DNA from: Phyto melanocephala
Lineage: Eukaryota; Arthropoda; Insecta; Diptera; Rhinophoridae
Reading direction: 5' to 3'
DNA: 64,000 nucleotides
NCBI GenBank assembly: GCA_941918925.1
Contig: OW799233.1
Span: forward strand, 137,338,533 to 137,402,532
Under the pieces are notes generated by a model. That model saw only the letters and a program-made list of their open reading frames with translations. It was not told the DNA's origin and did not search any database. Shown here piece after piece: positions 10,729-24,111 of this stretch (the first letter of the stretch is position 1; each line of letters begins with the position of its first letter). A program made the translations under genes and the position numbers.

Positions 10729-12722
10729 ACAAGTAAGAGTGCTATATTCGGCCATGCCGAATCTTATATACCCTTCACAACGTGTAGTCATGCAATAACA
10801 GTAGTTTGTATCACCATTCATCTCATATGAAATACGTACATACATATAAAAAACATACATATATAAAAACATCCCATTGTAAAATTAAAAATTAACGTAT
10901 GTATGTTAAAAAATAAAAAATAAAAAAAAATTTTTTTTAAAAAATCATAAAAAAAAATTGTTAAAATATAAATAATAATATAATAATAAATATATTTCCA
11001 ATTTGTTTGCTGATTTTTTTTCAACAACCTACTCTAAAAAGTATATAATAACATAACATCTTACCCGTTTAATATACCTCAATCATCTGGTGTACAATTC
11101 TCTTTTATTACTTATAAAACGACTCTTTCAAATTTATTATCACTAAATAATTCGTTTAATGCTGGTCCAGATGAAACACCAAATTGCGTTCTAAAAAATT
11201 GTGCAGAAAATTTATGTTGCCCGCTTACTGCTATCTTTAACAAATCCATTAAATTAGGATACGTACCATTGATTTGGAAATTATCGTATATAATTCCGTT
11301 GTTTAAAAATGGAAGCAAAATTGAGATATCAAATTATCGTGGCATTGCTAAGCTGAGTGATATTCCCAAACTTTTTGAAAAAATTTTAACTGATAATTTA
11401 TACTATCAAATTTCTTCGATTTTGTCACCGTGCCAACATGGTTTTTGTAAACATCGCTCTACAACGACTAATATTTTGGAGCTAACTACTACAATAAATG
11501 ATGGTTTTATAAATAATATGCAAACTGATGCTATCTACACAGATTTTAGTAAAGCTTTTGATAAGGTAAACCATGATCTCTTGCTTAACAAATTGTCATT
11601 AATGGGATTTACGGATATGACAATAAAATGGTTAAGATCATACTTGTCTTTAAGAACTCAACAAGTTAAGTATGGAAGTGCTACGCCTAATGCTATCAAA
11701 GTTCCTTCTGGTGTTCCGCAAGGTAGCCACCTTGGTCCTATTTTATTTACCTTATTCATAAACGATCTACCTTCAGTAATTCAGCACTCTAAAGTTTTGA
11801 TGTATGCCGATGATGTCAAAATTTTTCGTTCTTCTAATAATCCCGAAGATCAACTTTTCCTTCAATCAGATATTGGCAAATTGGTAAATTGGTGTGAAAT
11901 CAACTTAATGGAGCTGAATATAAAAAAATGTAAGCATATGTCCTTTTTCAGAATTAAGAAATTGGATTTATTTTATTGCATAAATGAGTGTAAACTTGAT
12001 AAAGTTCTGAATTTTCTTGATCTTGGTATTTTGCTTGATCACCAATTAAATTTTCGTGACCATATTTCTTTAATTGTTAACAAAGCAAATGGTGTACTTG
12101 GATTTATGAAGAGGTGGTGCAAGGAATTTCTAGATCCTTATATTACGAAACAATTATATTCATCGTTAGTTCGACCTATTCTTGAATATGGATCGATTAT
12201 TTGGGATCCTTGCTATAATATTCATATTAATAGTATCGAGTCTGTACAAAAGAAGTTTTTAATATTTTGTCTTCGTGGCCTTGGATGGAATTCGTTTTTA
12301 CTACCTTCATACGAAAGCAGACTCTGTCTTATAAAATTACCAACTTTAAAAAGTCGTCGTTCAATGCTGAGTTTTTCTTTTGTGCTGGGCCTAATTCAAG
12401 GCGATATCGACTCAGAATTCCTGCTAAGTAAAATATCTTTTAATGTTCCAACCAGACCAACTCGAAATTTCCGTTTTATTAACTTAAAATACTATAGAAC
12501 CAACTATGCTAATAATGATCCTCTTCGTCGTATATGTGAAAACTTTAATAATTATTATCACCTTATTGGCCTCAATGAAAGTAAAGAAATTGTTAAAAGA
12601 ACTATCATTTTATATTTAAATCGTTGAATTATTATAGAATATTATTTTATATATAACCTTAATTTTGTTTTTGTTATTTTACATACTTTAGTCTGTAAGG
12701 ATTATTATCTATAGACAATAAA

Positions 12723-12758
<36 letters not shown>

Positions 12759-13294
12759 AAACAAAAAAAATTTAAAAAAAAATAAAAAAAAATAATAATA
12801 ATAATATAAATAATATATTAAATATAAAATAAAATTAAAAAAAAAATTAAAAAAACTTAAAAAAAAATTTTTTTTGGCTCAGCTAGGATTCGATCCCACG
12901 TTTTCTCTAACCAGTATACACATTTGTATGTATGTATGTTGTTGTTGTAATGTTGTTTTTGTGAAAAAAAATCGAGGTGGTCGTGGGTTTTTGCTCATAT
13001 CTCAGTTGTTTATGAACCGATATTTCTGATTTTCAATACCGATCTACTCCCGAATATTTCTGATATTTTAATACCTCACCCGGGTCCAAGCGATTTCGGG
13101 GGGCTTCAAAAAGTTGATTTTAACATACACACGGACAGACGGTCAGACTTACATTCTGACAGAGCTTAATCGACTCCCCTATTCATAAGCTTTCAGAAAA
13201 TATATACTTTATGGGGTCGGAAATGAAAATTGTAGAAATTTCACACGGAATGACAAACCTATATATACCCTTTTTCACTGTGTGAAGGGTATAA
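10729..13294 (-). mobile_element. Family-1 repeat, copy C, split by a LINE
   Basis: On the minus strand it starts at 13294 (TATACCCTTCACACAG) and ends at 10729 with the GGCATGGCCGAAT hairpin and ACTTGTTT. Between about 10990 and 12770 the A/T-rich core is interrupted by a reverse-transcriptase insertion. Both family-1 halves are otherwise in the expected order, so the LINE landed inside a pre-existing copy. Confidence 0.8.
10990..12770 (+). pseudogene. 5'-truncated non-LTR retrotransposon, RT and C-terminal part only
   Basis: An open frame from about 11041 to 12627 encodes a LINE reverse transcriptase. Motifs in order: AGPDETP (11161), TDFSKAFDKV (motif A, about 11541), GVPQGSHLGP (motif B), and MYADDVKIF (motif C with the catalytic DD, about 11800). 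A thumb and C-terminal region follows with no RNase H or zinc knuckle. Upstream, FADFFSTTYSKKY reads in another frame at 11006-11044, so a frameshift separates it from the main frame, and the endonuclease is missing. The 3' end is a TAAATAAATAAA tail (about 12720-12765). The clade (CR1/Jockey-like) is uncertain. It is inactive by truncation, although the RT frame itself is intact. Confidence 0.85.
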
Positions 13295-14984
13295 TAAATT
13301 TAGTAAATTTTTTATCAAAAAGGTACACTTGGGTTAATTGTTCAATACCGAAACGAAAATCTCATTTCCCATCCCCGCATAAATACGAACATGTCTAATT
13401 TTATAGTATTGGGTACAGTACAAGCAAACATATTGCATTCTGGATTATCGAATCAAATAGATAAATTCTTGCAATACTAACTTATAATAGTATTTAAAAA
13501 TTATTTTATTTAACAATAAAAAAAATATCTTAAGAATATTTTGCCATCGTTTTTTAAAGTTCATTAAAATTCTTGGAACGAATTTGTTAAGTCATAAAAT
13601 AAAAGTTATTAATTAAAACAAAAACCATTTGGCTACAAAAATCACTGTTGTACTTGTAGACAAATTTTTGCACATGGCTAAAAACCATTAAAAGTTCGAC
13701 AATTTTGGAATAGCAAATTCGCCTGAATTCGAATATTATTTAAAATATGTTTAATGCAGCAAGAAAAAATGCACATAGAAATATTTGTAGCAATAAAATT
13801 ACTTGAAATCAAGGTTACTGATGAAATTTGTTTTAACCCACTATGAAACAAACCAATAAAAAGATTATTAATAAATATCTTGTTTTAATCGAAAAAGAAT
13901 AAAAACAATGTTCTCTATAAATAGAGAATCAAGGTATATTTCTCTACAACTTAAGAATTTATTAAAAAAGTTTCCAAAATAAAGTTAAAAAATGTTTTAT
14001 ACACATCCTAGCAAAAAAAGGAATTGAACTATTTCACAAAAAATATCATCATTCCAAAAGTGGTAACGAATTATTTTTTGCAGCTTCTTGAAAGGTAGGT
14101 AGGTAAGTAAGGCCGGTGTGAAGTAACCTTCACACCCTCACCCAGAGACCAATACGGTCCAGCTTCTTGAAAAATAAGAACAAAAATTACAATGACAAAA
14201 GTATCGGAAAAGCTTAGTTTTCAAGTTATAGACCTCTGAAGTTTTCGGTTATGTATGAGATTTTTCACTACATTTCTGAACGTATATTGGCAATATTGGT
14301 ATTCTTTGAAGGCTTTCGAATAGATCTTTCTGAATAATGCGAATGCGACATTCTTATGCATTTAAAGTTTAAAAAAAATATGCCAAAGCATTATTTTATT
14401 TTGACAAAACGCGAAGCTTATAGCACTTGATTATCACTATAATTATTGCTAAGTTTGATTTTAAACAATTGTTCGTTTTCAAGATAATTACAAAAAACCA
14501 AGGCATTCGCATGCGACAAAAATAGAAGTCGCTTTCAAAGTAAACAAATTAAACGCTGATTTCATCGATAGCTGAAGGAATATTTTTATGCGAATAATTT
14601 TAAAATGTTATGCATTAATGTGTGACAATGTTATAAATTTTGTTTAAAAATATTAAGTAGTTTATTTTTTATTTAATTTTAATCGCTGTTGCACGCGACA
14701 TGTCGCATGCGACATTTTGTTCCATCATACTTTTTGAGTATATTTTTTTTAATTTTTATTTAATAAGACTTGCATAAAATGATTATAAATGAATTTTAAT
14801 ATATACAATATATTTATTTGCACAACAAAAATTATAAACTTATCAAAATAACTTCAATAAAGAAAAACAAATACGTGCATTCTATGTAACTTTACTGACA
14901 ATAGCATTACTAATAGCAAATTAGGTTTTTTTTAAGGAATATGCAGTGCTAGCTTCTTTAAGCTGTTGGTCATCGCAACAAAAC
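13295..14984. other. AT-rich intergenic DNA, unassigned
   Basis: No supported gene. A segment at 14095-14165 (GTGTGAAGTAACCTTCACAC is a small inverted repeat) and several GCATGCGACA words (14500-14720) suggest decayed mobile DNA, but no ends were found. Confidence 0.35.
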
Positions 14985-15240
14985 GAATGCAACTGGGATA
15001 TATCTGGAATGCTTTTCACTTCCTGCCATTTCATTTTCTAAAAGTTTTTTGCACCTCTCCCGTTGTCTTATGCGATTATATTTTCGTTTCTCTTGAATTA
15101 TATATTCTTTACCTTCAGCCAGTGCTCCCCACTTCTGTCTAGCTTTCTGCTTTTTTTCCTTATTTTTTAACCTTTAGGTTTGTAATTTTGTTTCATCATA
15201 CTTCAATCTTTTTCTCCACCGTTTGCAGTTTTTTTATATT
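14985..15240 (-). pseudogene. Decayed fragment of a basic, charged-repeat protein
   Basis: On the minus strand a frame reads KRWRKRLKYDETKLQ, a stop, then KKQKARQKWGALAEGKEYII and KRKYNRIRQRERCKKLLENEM. The Arg/Lys/Glu-rich pattern resembles an insect/cnidarian protein family in which blocks of the type 'RWRxRLKxDPEKY..K' are repeated, often transposon-associated. That match is from memory and weak. There is no start codon and there are internal stops. Confidence 0.35.
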
Positions 15241-16535
15241 CCCCCCCTTTGTTTTTGCTCATCTACATTCACAAATTTTATATTTTGTATTTACATATTC
15301 AAATAAAGACAAAATTTACCGTAATTGGTAATCGCATCATTCCTTTTATATTTTTCTTATATTCTTTAAATGTTAACCGATTTTTTAAGGAAAAAATATC
15401 AGGGCATAATGTCCCTTATTAAGATTATTAATGTCAACAAAACATCAAATGAAAATGTTTAAAACAGAACTTTTGCAGTTGTTCAACTTTGCATTCGAAT
15501 ATTTCAAAATATGTTATGAATAGATGAAAAATTTGTTTATATTACATAAATTTGAGAGATTCACTGTCAAAATATGTTAAAACATCATACTTTTTTAGAC
15601 TTTGCTTTTTTATGCCGCGGTTGACAATTCTGTAGAAATGCCCATATGTAGATATAAAAAAATTAAAATTGTATTAAATTATATGCGAAAAAATATTAAT
15701 AAGACTTTGGTACTATTTCCAAATTATTTCATAAAACATTCATTAATAATTATAGTAGAATATGAACAATTTTTAGGTTAATCTTTATTAGGGAGACAAA
15801 AATGTTACCAAAAAGGGGAAAATAAATTAAGTTCCTAATTACATGGCCTGTCGCATTTCAGCTCTTGTTGGGTCAAGAGTCGAATAAAGAAAATCAGGTC
15901 GTACCTTTTAATCTGACTTCGATAGTTTTGCATCTCACTCTCGCGTTTTTATTTGCGTGGCGTCGGTTAGCGGTACTGAGGTACAGTAAGCCGGAGTCTT
16001 AATAACCTCTGCAAAATTTTTAAAAATAATATTTTTGGCGTTCAGCTCCGACTTCCTATATGAAGGTAAAGATCGACTTACGGATACTGAACCTGTGTGG
16101 TATACCCTGGCTCTACGGTCTTAAAGCCTTGCCATTAAAATTAAAAAAAAAGTTTCTTTGGCTTTATATTGCAAAATTGTTCCAGATACAGGAACATGAC
16201 AATTGCGTTGCATGAAGAACCACTAGAAAAGTTTGTTCTCCATTCTCGGGAACTCACCTTTATAGCTCTTCTATTTCAATACCCAAAAAGACTGTTTTCA
16301 AAAGTTTTTAAAACATTTTCCTTTAATTTTAGGATTGTGCTAATAGCAGATTTTTGCAGCCCATATTTTTGCATAAATCTATAACCCGCAAACCATTTCG
16401 ATGGTCATTAAGAACAATCTATTTTTCTTGTCCATTTTGATGTCTGTAGCACAAATTACTTTAAACATGATATCAATCAAAACTATGCAAAAAAAAACTA
16501 ACAGTAAATTTTTATTTACTTTCCTTCGTAGTAAT
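15241..16535. other. Intergenic DNA, nothing supported
   Basis: No open frame is convincing. A locally GC-richer block (about 15840-16130) has no recognised ends. The ATG frames at 16169-16384 and 16401-16601 lack codon bias, splice context or known motifs. Confidence 0.35.
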
Positions 16536-17169
16536 AGGTGTGTTCCACAAGATCTCGGACAAGTTCGGACTAATGAGAGTAAAATAAAAATTACTCTCTA
16601 AATTTGCCAAAACTACCCAAAATTGTTGGAACGCAAAAAACCATTTTTGCACTTCTTGTAATACTAATGGTGCTTACTTTATAAATTAAAATCTATTTAA
16701 GTGATTTTAGACGCTTAAAAGCAATAACATTATAAAAACAATACATTTGCATCATTGCCAACAGATGTTAAAAATAATTTAAAAAGAACTGAAAGAAAAG
16801 CTGAGCCAGTGTAAATTTTTTAAAAGTATTTATTTTAAAGAACAAGGGAGATATCTATTCACTAATGTATTTACCACTTTAACTTTTTCATTAAAACCTT
16901 CCATTTTGCTTTTAATATATTTTTTAACAAAAACTAAACTTTTTCTTTTGCTTGCAAATTTTTTGATTAATTTTCAGTTTCATATGTAAACAAAAAACAG
17001 CTGATTGTTAAATTCTTGTCCGAACTTACCCAAAGAAAAAGTTCGTGCAAATTTGTACAGGAAATGAAAAAAATTACTCTCTCAATTACTCTCATAATTG
17101 AACAAAAATTGTTATGTGGAACGCTTTTGGGTAACTTTGGGCAAGTTCGTTATGCATGTAGAACAGAGC
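16536..17169. mobile_element. Element X, copy 1 (634 bp, uninterrupted)
   Basis: It starts AGGTGTGTTCCACAAG and ends ...GAACAGAGC, so the termini read GTGTTCCACA and CTGTTCCA(C)A-like when both are read inward. It is flanked by a 4-bp TAAT duplication. A second copy lies inverted at 26366-28417. Subterminal GTTCGGAC/GTCCGAAC and GAGAGTAATT words recur at both ends. It is non-coding. Confidence 0.75.
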
Positions 17170-17895
17170 TAATATTTTGGTATTAATTTTTTTTTTTTTT
17201 TTTTTAATTTTACATTTGTTCGTTATACCGAGTACAAAATAAAATGTTTGTTTGTTACATAGGGTACTTAGTAGAAAAAATTTGGATGTTCGTTAAATGA
17301 CTAAATCGAAATTTTGTTAAATCGAAAAACTACTGTATAACCTAATTGAACCAGTCGTTTTAAGTAAAACCCGGATTAATAAGTTTTCAGTTCTTTAATA
17401 TTTTATATTGAGTCAAGCTTGTTGTATATGTATATGAAGCTTAAGAGCTTGACCAAAAGAATAAAGTCAACTATGAAAAATGTAAAGTCAGAAATTTTTC
17501 AAACCCAATCAATATGATCAAGGCATATTTAGTCATCAGGTAGTCTTGTTTCGTCAGCTGATTATTTTTTTATTCACTTTTTTTAAATTTCAGCTGTCAA
17601 AGTCTATAGATAAAAAACAATTTTCTCTCCTCTCTCATTTATTTCAAATGTCTAACTTCAAATATGTATAAAAATATACACAAAACAATTCTTTCCGAAC
17701 TGCAAGTAGAACAAACACATCAAACTATAAAAAAGTTCAAAACTAAAAATGTCATCGGAAGTAGTAAAACAAAATGGCGTATAACGTTAAATCTAAAATC
17801 TATGTTATGCGATGACGAATCCATTTTACCAAATGTATATGATGGTGAAGGATATTATCAGATTTGGCACGGTCGAATATAGCATTCCTACTTGT
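17170..17895 (+). repeat. Patchwork of dispersed repeats including a family-3 end
   Basis: About 17515-17665 carries the AAGGCATATTTAGTCATC / CAGCTGATT unit that recurs at 25970-26240, including an unoccupied target site for element X (17541-17563). From 17660 to 17895, AAAATGGCGTATAACG, TATATGATGGTGAAGG and GGCACGGTCGAAT plus CTACTTGTTT form a family-3 right end. Short ATG frames here are repeat shadows. Confidence 0.6.
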
Positions 17896-18768
17896 TTTAA
17901 TTATATGGTAAAAGCTTTAAAAAAATTAAACTTTACTAATATTGAATTTATTGACGAGAATCTAAAACTAGCAAGTTCCCAAGCTACCAAATTTTAAAAC
18001 TAAAATCAATTTTGTTGTGACATTCTACATAAGTTTAAAAACTTCGTTTGTTTATTTTGTTTTATACAAGGTTGTGTATACACCTTGGATTTAAACTTAT
18101 GTACATATAAAAAATGTAGTCAATAATAAACCAAAATATTAACAAAAATTCATAATTATTTAAATAAATAAGAAACAAAAATATATAATTATTTAATTCA
18201 AAAATAAAAGAAATTCTTAATTCATAAATGATATGATGTAATGAGCGCAATAAAAGAATATATGACAATGATGTAATTTTATCAGCTTTAAATATTAAAT
18301 TTAATTGTTTTTAACTAAAAAGTTATTACATATAAATAAGATACTGGTCACTACACTGGCTTATATTTGGGTTTATAAAACCTTATAAAGCTGATAGAAA
18401 ATTTAACTAGAAAAATAATTTAAAGAAATAAGAATTTACAAAAATACTACAAAAATTTTTGAAAAACTTGATATATATTTACATTTATATGACTATAAAC
18501 TTAAATATACAAAAATACATTTACATTTAAATAGTACCATTTTGATAAGATAACCGCTATTTCTAAAGACGTTAAATGGAAATAAAGGTTATTGAGAAAA
18601 ATTTTAAAAATATTATTAATAAAAGAAATAAGTCCGTTTTAATGTTAAAAAAAAATATTTAAAGAAATGCGTGAAAATTTTTATGTAGATGACAGTGATG
18701 ATTTTTGATTATTCGTAATAAATAAAATAAGTTTTTAATCAATTGGCAACATAGGATACTAATAAAAT
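17896..18768. other. 3' flank of the transporter gene
   Basis: Very AT-rich, with no coding signal. It would include the minus-strand transporter's 3' untranslated region; no single poly(A) signal stands out. Confidence 0.5.
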
Positions 18769-21700
18769 TTAGTCATCTTTCTCTTCTTTGGCGGACATGA
18801 ATAATTTTTGGCAAGTGTACGTAACAGATCCTGCAAGAGAAGACATTTTTTTAAAGACAATTTTATTAATGTACATAACCAAAATTTTAATAAAACAAAA
18901 TTAAGCTTTTGTAATTAAAAAAAAAATATTATGAATGTTAAAAAATGATTTATCATAAAAAATTTCTTTAGTCTTTACTGATTACTTACTTGTTAAATCC
19001 AACAGCCACTGGGGCTTAGATTTCCACACAACACCAACATAATAGAATGGTATACCAATGACTGTGATTAACACACCCATGCCGACCTCATAGGGTGCTA
19101 CATAAATGGGCACAACCACCAAAAATGCACAAATTATAACAAACACTATTGGTATCCACATAGAAACCTTAAGAAGTAAGATAAAAAAGAATTTTTAATC
19201 AAATTAAATAAACGCAATGTTAACGTACACACTAAAATATTTAATTTTTAATATAGACTTAAGTATTTACCTTAATAGGTCTATCCATGTTAGGTCTGGT
19301 ATAACGGAAATATAAAACAGCCGACACAGACAACATAATGAAAAATGATTCCACTATACTACTGTAAGTGATCAGAACATACACATCACTACAAACCAAC
19401 ATAATAATTGATAAAGCACACTAAAGAATTGAAAAATTAATTGACAAAAGAAGCAAAGTATTAATAAATTAATTTACAAAGAAAGCATATTAGGATACAT
19501 ACCAAAAATACTAGCGACGGCAGTGGTGTGTAGTTTTTAACACTAATGTGAGACAATATGGCTGGCATATGTCCATTACGTGCACCCACAAAACACATGC
19601 GAGACGAAGTCATTATGTGTACGGAAAGACCCCCAAAAGCGGAAATTGCTACCATAATAGGGATTATGAGAGACCAGGCTCCCAGAATTTTGTTGCCAAA
19701 AGTCTGAAATTGAATTTAAAAAAAAAAATTTATAAATATAAATTTTAAACGTTTATGATCGATGTCCATATAAATAACAATTTATCTAAAATTCTGTAAA
19801 ATAAAGCTAAAATTAATTTTTCATATTTGACAGTAAGAACTTGGAGATAGTAAAAATAAAGTCATACACAAGAGAACAACACGTTTTCATTGTAACAAAA
19901 GTTTATTAAAATAATAGAGAGCGTGGTACAAGAAATGCCTCATAAAATAATAAATAATTTTTTAACATTTGACTTACCACAGCTATAGCATCAGATGCCT
20001 GCATTTCCGAAGCACTTAGCACTGCCAAATAGGCCATATTAGCTAATACATAAATAATGGTCACCAAAGGCAATGAGATATAAATAGCTTTTGGTAAATT
20101 GCGATAAGGATCCTTAAGTTCTTCAGTCATAAAATTTAAGTAATTCCAACCGGCATATGAAAATATGCCTGAATAAAAAGCCACCGACAATTTGCCAGGA
20201 TCAGTCTGTGTATTTGCAAATGCATCATTAAAATTTTCATAATGACCTGTATATTATTCAAACAAAATTAGCCAGTAAATTGAATGTTAAAAAATCGAAA
20301 CTTACCCATAAACATCCAAACTAAACCTATAACAATAATCAATACTAAAGCCGCAATTTTTGTGAACATTATAACATTTTGCATTTTTGTTGTCACCTTC
20401 ATATAAAACGAATTTAAATAGGTGAGGAAACATATTGTTACGGCAGCCAACATTTGTTTAGCAGCTGTGGGTATTTCACAATCGCTCTCGTAGAATGGCT
20501 GTAGAACATAAGAAGCAAAAGTTAGACCCATAATGGCATTTGTTGTTGGCCTATAAATTAAATTAAAATAAATCATAATTTATGCATGTATGTTTAAATT
20601 TATATTAAACGTTTTAAAGTTTCACTTATCTCCATTTATTTAATAAAACAAAATGCTAATCGATTTGAAACATATAAAAGGTCAAACTAATTTGTTTAAA
20701 TTAATTAAAAGCAAAATAAAGACATAATCTAAAACTTTTCAAATTTCTTATCACACTTCAACTTAATGAATGGAAACATAATAAAATTTTTAGTAATAAG
20801 CACATATGTGTGTAAAAAATAAATGAATGAATACAGAAATGCATATGTACATACATACATATGTACGTACATATATGTGCTCAAAATTGTTTACGAAACA
20901 ATGCCTTCCAATGCCTTGAAATGCCTTCAAAATTAACTAAGCTATTAATTAATTACTATTAACCTATAGTTTATTAAATAAATAAATAAAGTATTTCTTA
21001 GTCGCCCGTATCATCTTAAAACGTAGAAAAAACAGAAAGTACCATAAGATGCGAAAAAGTCCCCCTTGTGTCACTCATACAGTTTTTAATTATAACTTGA
21101 AACAATTTGTCCTAATTTCAAAATTCTCAATTCATAAATTTAAAGGTTACAAAAAGTACCATAACAGTTCTAGATTTATTAACTTAAAAAAATAAAATAA
21201 AAATAAAAAAAGTACCTTTTTGAATTTGCAGTATTAATACGTAATATTAATAATAAAATATTTTAGTGGACATTATTTAAAATAAATAAAAATACACTTT
21301 ATTGCATAGAAATAAATAGATTATTAAAAGTACCAAACTGATTTCCCTTTCTACTCCGTTATTAACGTGTAAAATTACAAATTTTTTTTATGTCTAGTGG
21401 AACCACCAGCATATATATTATACTTATCATATATATATTTTACACTATTGTGTACCTTTTATTGTCTTCCTAGAAATTTTCTAAAATTTAAAAGTTGTAA
21501 AAAAATAAACGATTTTTTTTAATAAATTTCGAATTTGATCCAGGTTTAGCTAGATTTGTTACTAGTAATGATTATTGAAAAACTTTTAGCAAGTTTTCAT
21601 TTAGAAATGGTGTACAAATTTTAAATAAATACTTAATCGAGACTAATAATATAATCAAGGCAGGCCTCTACTTCACAAAAAATAAGTTGTGTTCTTTCAA

Positions 21701-22249
21701 CAAGAATAATATACATACAAAAGTATGTACATATTAACTACACCATACAACAAGATAAGAACTACATATTTAAATAAAAAAATAAAAATAAATTAAAAAT
21801 ATCACTTACACAAAAATCATCATAGCATCCCAAAGATAAAGAAATGAAGGCAATGAACCATATGCTTCCATTATATACGCATAATCTCCGCCAGACTTTG
21901 GTATGCAGGTACCCAACTCGGCATAACATAAAGCACCAATCATAGACAGCAGACCACAAAGTATCCATATTATAAGCGATGTGCCAACAGCTTCTACTTC
22001 ATTTATGACGCCTTTGGGAGAAATGAAAATACCGGAACCAAAGATTATACCCAAAATAATGGCTACACCCTCAAGTAGACCTAATTGTTTTTTCATTTGT
22101 ACTCTGCTATTAGTGGAATCCTCAGAGCCACCACGCTTATTATCATCATTTGTTGCGGCGGATGGGTTCGCCATATTAGGTACATTTTCAGTATTAGGTG
22201 TTAGTAACACCATTTCACTGGTGGGTGACTGTAAATCTTGTGCGGGCAT
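18769..22249 (-). CDS. SLC7-family (LAT / y+L type) amino-acid transporter, 7 exons
   Basis: Light subunit of a heteromeric amino-acid exchanger of the plasma membrane, expected to pair with a 4F2hc/CD98-like heavy chain. Coding exons (minus strand): 22249-21810, 20550-20306, 20246-19978, 19703-19503, 19420-19271, 19167-18990 and 18830-18769. All have GT-AG borders, the phases agree, and they give 514 aa, the usual length. The first ATG opens a polar N-terminus, then the first helix with [11 protein letters not shown] (about 71-81), the substrate-binding unwound segment. [13 protein letters not shown] (147-159) follows, and then Cys171 in YESDCEIP, at the position of the cysteine that bonds the heavy chain in LATs. 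The C-terminus is short and charged (SAKEEKDD). An upstream acceptor (about 22300) shows a 5' leader exon exists. Known fly relatives are minidiscs, JhI-21 and CG1607; which one this is cannot be decided here. Confidence 0.93.
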
Positions 22250-23197
22250 TTTCCGTTTTTCAGCAAACGTTCAGTCTATTCTAAGTGTTAAACTTAACTA
22301 AAAAAATAATAACAAACTATAACAAAAAATTAAACATTATATTATAACTAGGTACATACGATTACTGTGAACACTTAATTAAGCAAAAAATAAAGCAACA
22401 AAGTATGTAAATAAATAAACAATAGTACGTAAATTGTTCTTGTATCGTTCAGTCACAAAAGCCGGTTTATTGTTGGTGCCAAAAAAATTAAGATTAAATA
22501 AGTCTGACGGTACCTATCTTATCGCTCTGTGTAACCAAGAAATGCAAAGTTTTTATACAAAGGTATGGTGAAACCAAAAGATATGATACTCAAAAACTTT
22601 TGATTTCAGTTCCACAAAACGAGAATTAAGACCCTGGACTCTTCAGTAATAGTACGTAACCATTTTCAAGATGTATTTAACCACCTTTTTAATTTTTGTT
22701 TTGCTCATATTTTTTGTTTAGATTGTATAAAAATGCATTGATGTACTCACACACACTCAATCTCTCGCAGCAAACACCATTCATGGGTGGTAAAACGTAG
22801 TGACACGACTTTCCGTTTTTTAAAAATAACACAACCTACTTCTTGGTTTACGATATTCTAGATATTTTAGGTTAGATCTCTTTCATGTGTTTTCAAAAAC
22901 AGCTTATTTAACACTTTATATTTTGTAAACTTAATTTATATTACATTTGTTAAAATTATTTATAATTTAAATTATTATGTTAATCGTCCTGCTGCAACAA
23001 AAAGTGTAAACACGCGTGCTACTACCGTCACTGACAAAATATTTTAAATATGCCTTGGTCACTGAACTTAAATAAGAAAGAAAATAACAAAAACAGGGTT
23101 GTTCAACATATTTATCTTATTAGTTACATGCACTTAACAAGGTACACGTAACGGCTTATTCGAATTAATTCAATGTCAAAGTTTAATAAAAATATAA
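22250..23197. other. 5' leader and upstream region of the transporter gene
   Basis: On the minus strand a polypyrimidine tract and AG at about 22300 precede about 50 bases of 5' leader before the transporter ATG. The rest shows no ORF or repeat ends. Several AACGG/CGTAA words have no clear meaning. Confidence 0.45.
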
Positions 23198-23270
23198 GGT
23201 TCGTTCAAGTACTTTTACTGCACTTTGTAGTAAATGAGTAATTATTAAGTAAATTGAAAATTTTACTCTC

Positions 23271-23302
<32 letters not shown>

Positions 23303-23829
23303 GAGAATTTATCCGAAAAAGTACTCAAACAGACATTTGTAAAAATTCGTAAGATTGAAGCAACAGCTGATGGCAAATAAATATTGTGTTGTTTAATGGG
23401 AACTATGTACATACATATGTGCAAATATGTATTTAAGTATATATACCTGTGCCAGATTCAGGCAGTTCCATTCTTTCATCTGTAGACATTATTAACTAAC
23501 TTTATTTCACAAACAATTTAAATTTAATAATATTTTGCACTTTTGTTTGGATTTTCCTTTTTTTCAATATTTTTCTCACAAATTGTATACTTTTTGTTTT
23601 CTTACTTTTGTTTGTTTACCTTTTGAATCATATGTTTTTTGGTTTTGCTAAATCTTACTGCAAGAAATTTCTGTAGTAAAAATTTGCAAATACTCAGTCA
23701 AGAACTGTCACTTTTCGCTCTCTATTTGTGCTCTCATTTACTACAAATTTGTGTAAACGAACGCAATTTCGTAAAATGCAGTAAAAATTTGTACAAATTC
23801 GTACAAATTTGTGAGTTCTCGAACGAACC
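23198..23829. mobile_element. Long-TIR element candidate upstream of the transporter gene
   Basis: The left end GGTTCGTTCAAGTAC and right end (read inward) GGTTCGTTCGAGAAC match. Subterminal words TTTACTGCA, GTAGTAAATGAG and TACAAATTTGT recur on opposite strands. Flanks are TATA-rich, so no clear duplication can be read. Inside, on the minus strand, lies an ATG segment (23489-23447) starting MSTDERMELPESG and ending in CACAG|GTATAT. Confidence 0.5.
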
Positions 23830-23837
23830 TATATATA

Positions 23838-24063
23838 GGCTGACTTCCAAAACGTGAATTGCTTTGTGTTTGAACAAAACATCATATTTCATAAAGCCGC
23901 AGTACAATTATACAATGTGTACCATTTCAAAACGCTGCCGCCAAATATTTGTAACGCATTAAGAAAGCAAACAATGCATCGGTTTTATAATTGATGTATG
24001 GGATTTAAATACTGTAGCAATACTGTATACAAACTTTGTATACAAACGTTTTGGAAGTCAGCC
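23838..24063. mobile_element. 226-bp MITE, 18-bp perfect TIRs, ATATA duplication
   Basis: Both ends read inward GGCTGACTTCCAAAACGT, a perfect 18-base match. ATATA lies on both flanks (23833-23837 and 24064-24068). There is no coding content. The element sits directly beside the right end of the preceding TIR element. Confidence 0.8.
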
Positions 24064-24111
24064 ATATAATCGACTTGGGAAAGCCTTTTATTAAATAAAT
24101 GATACTTTAAC

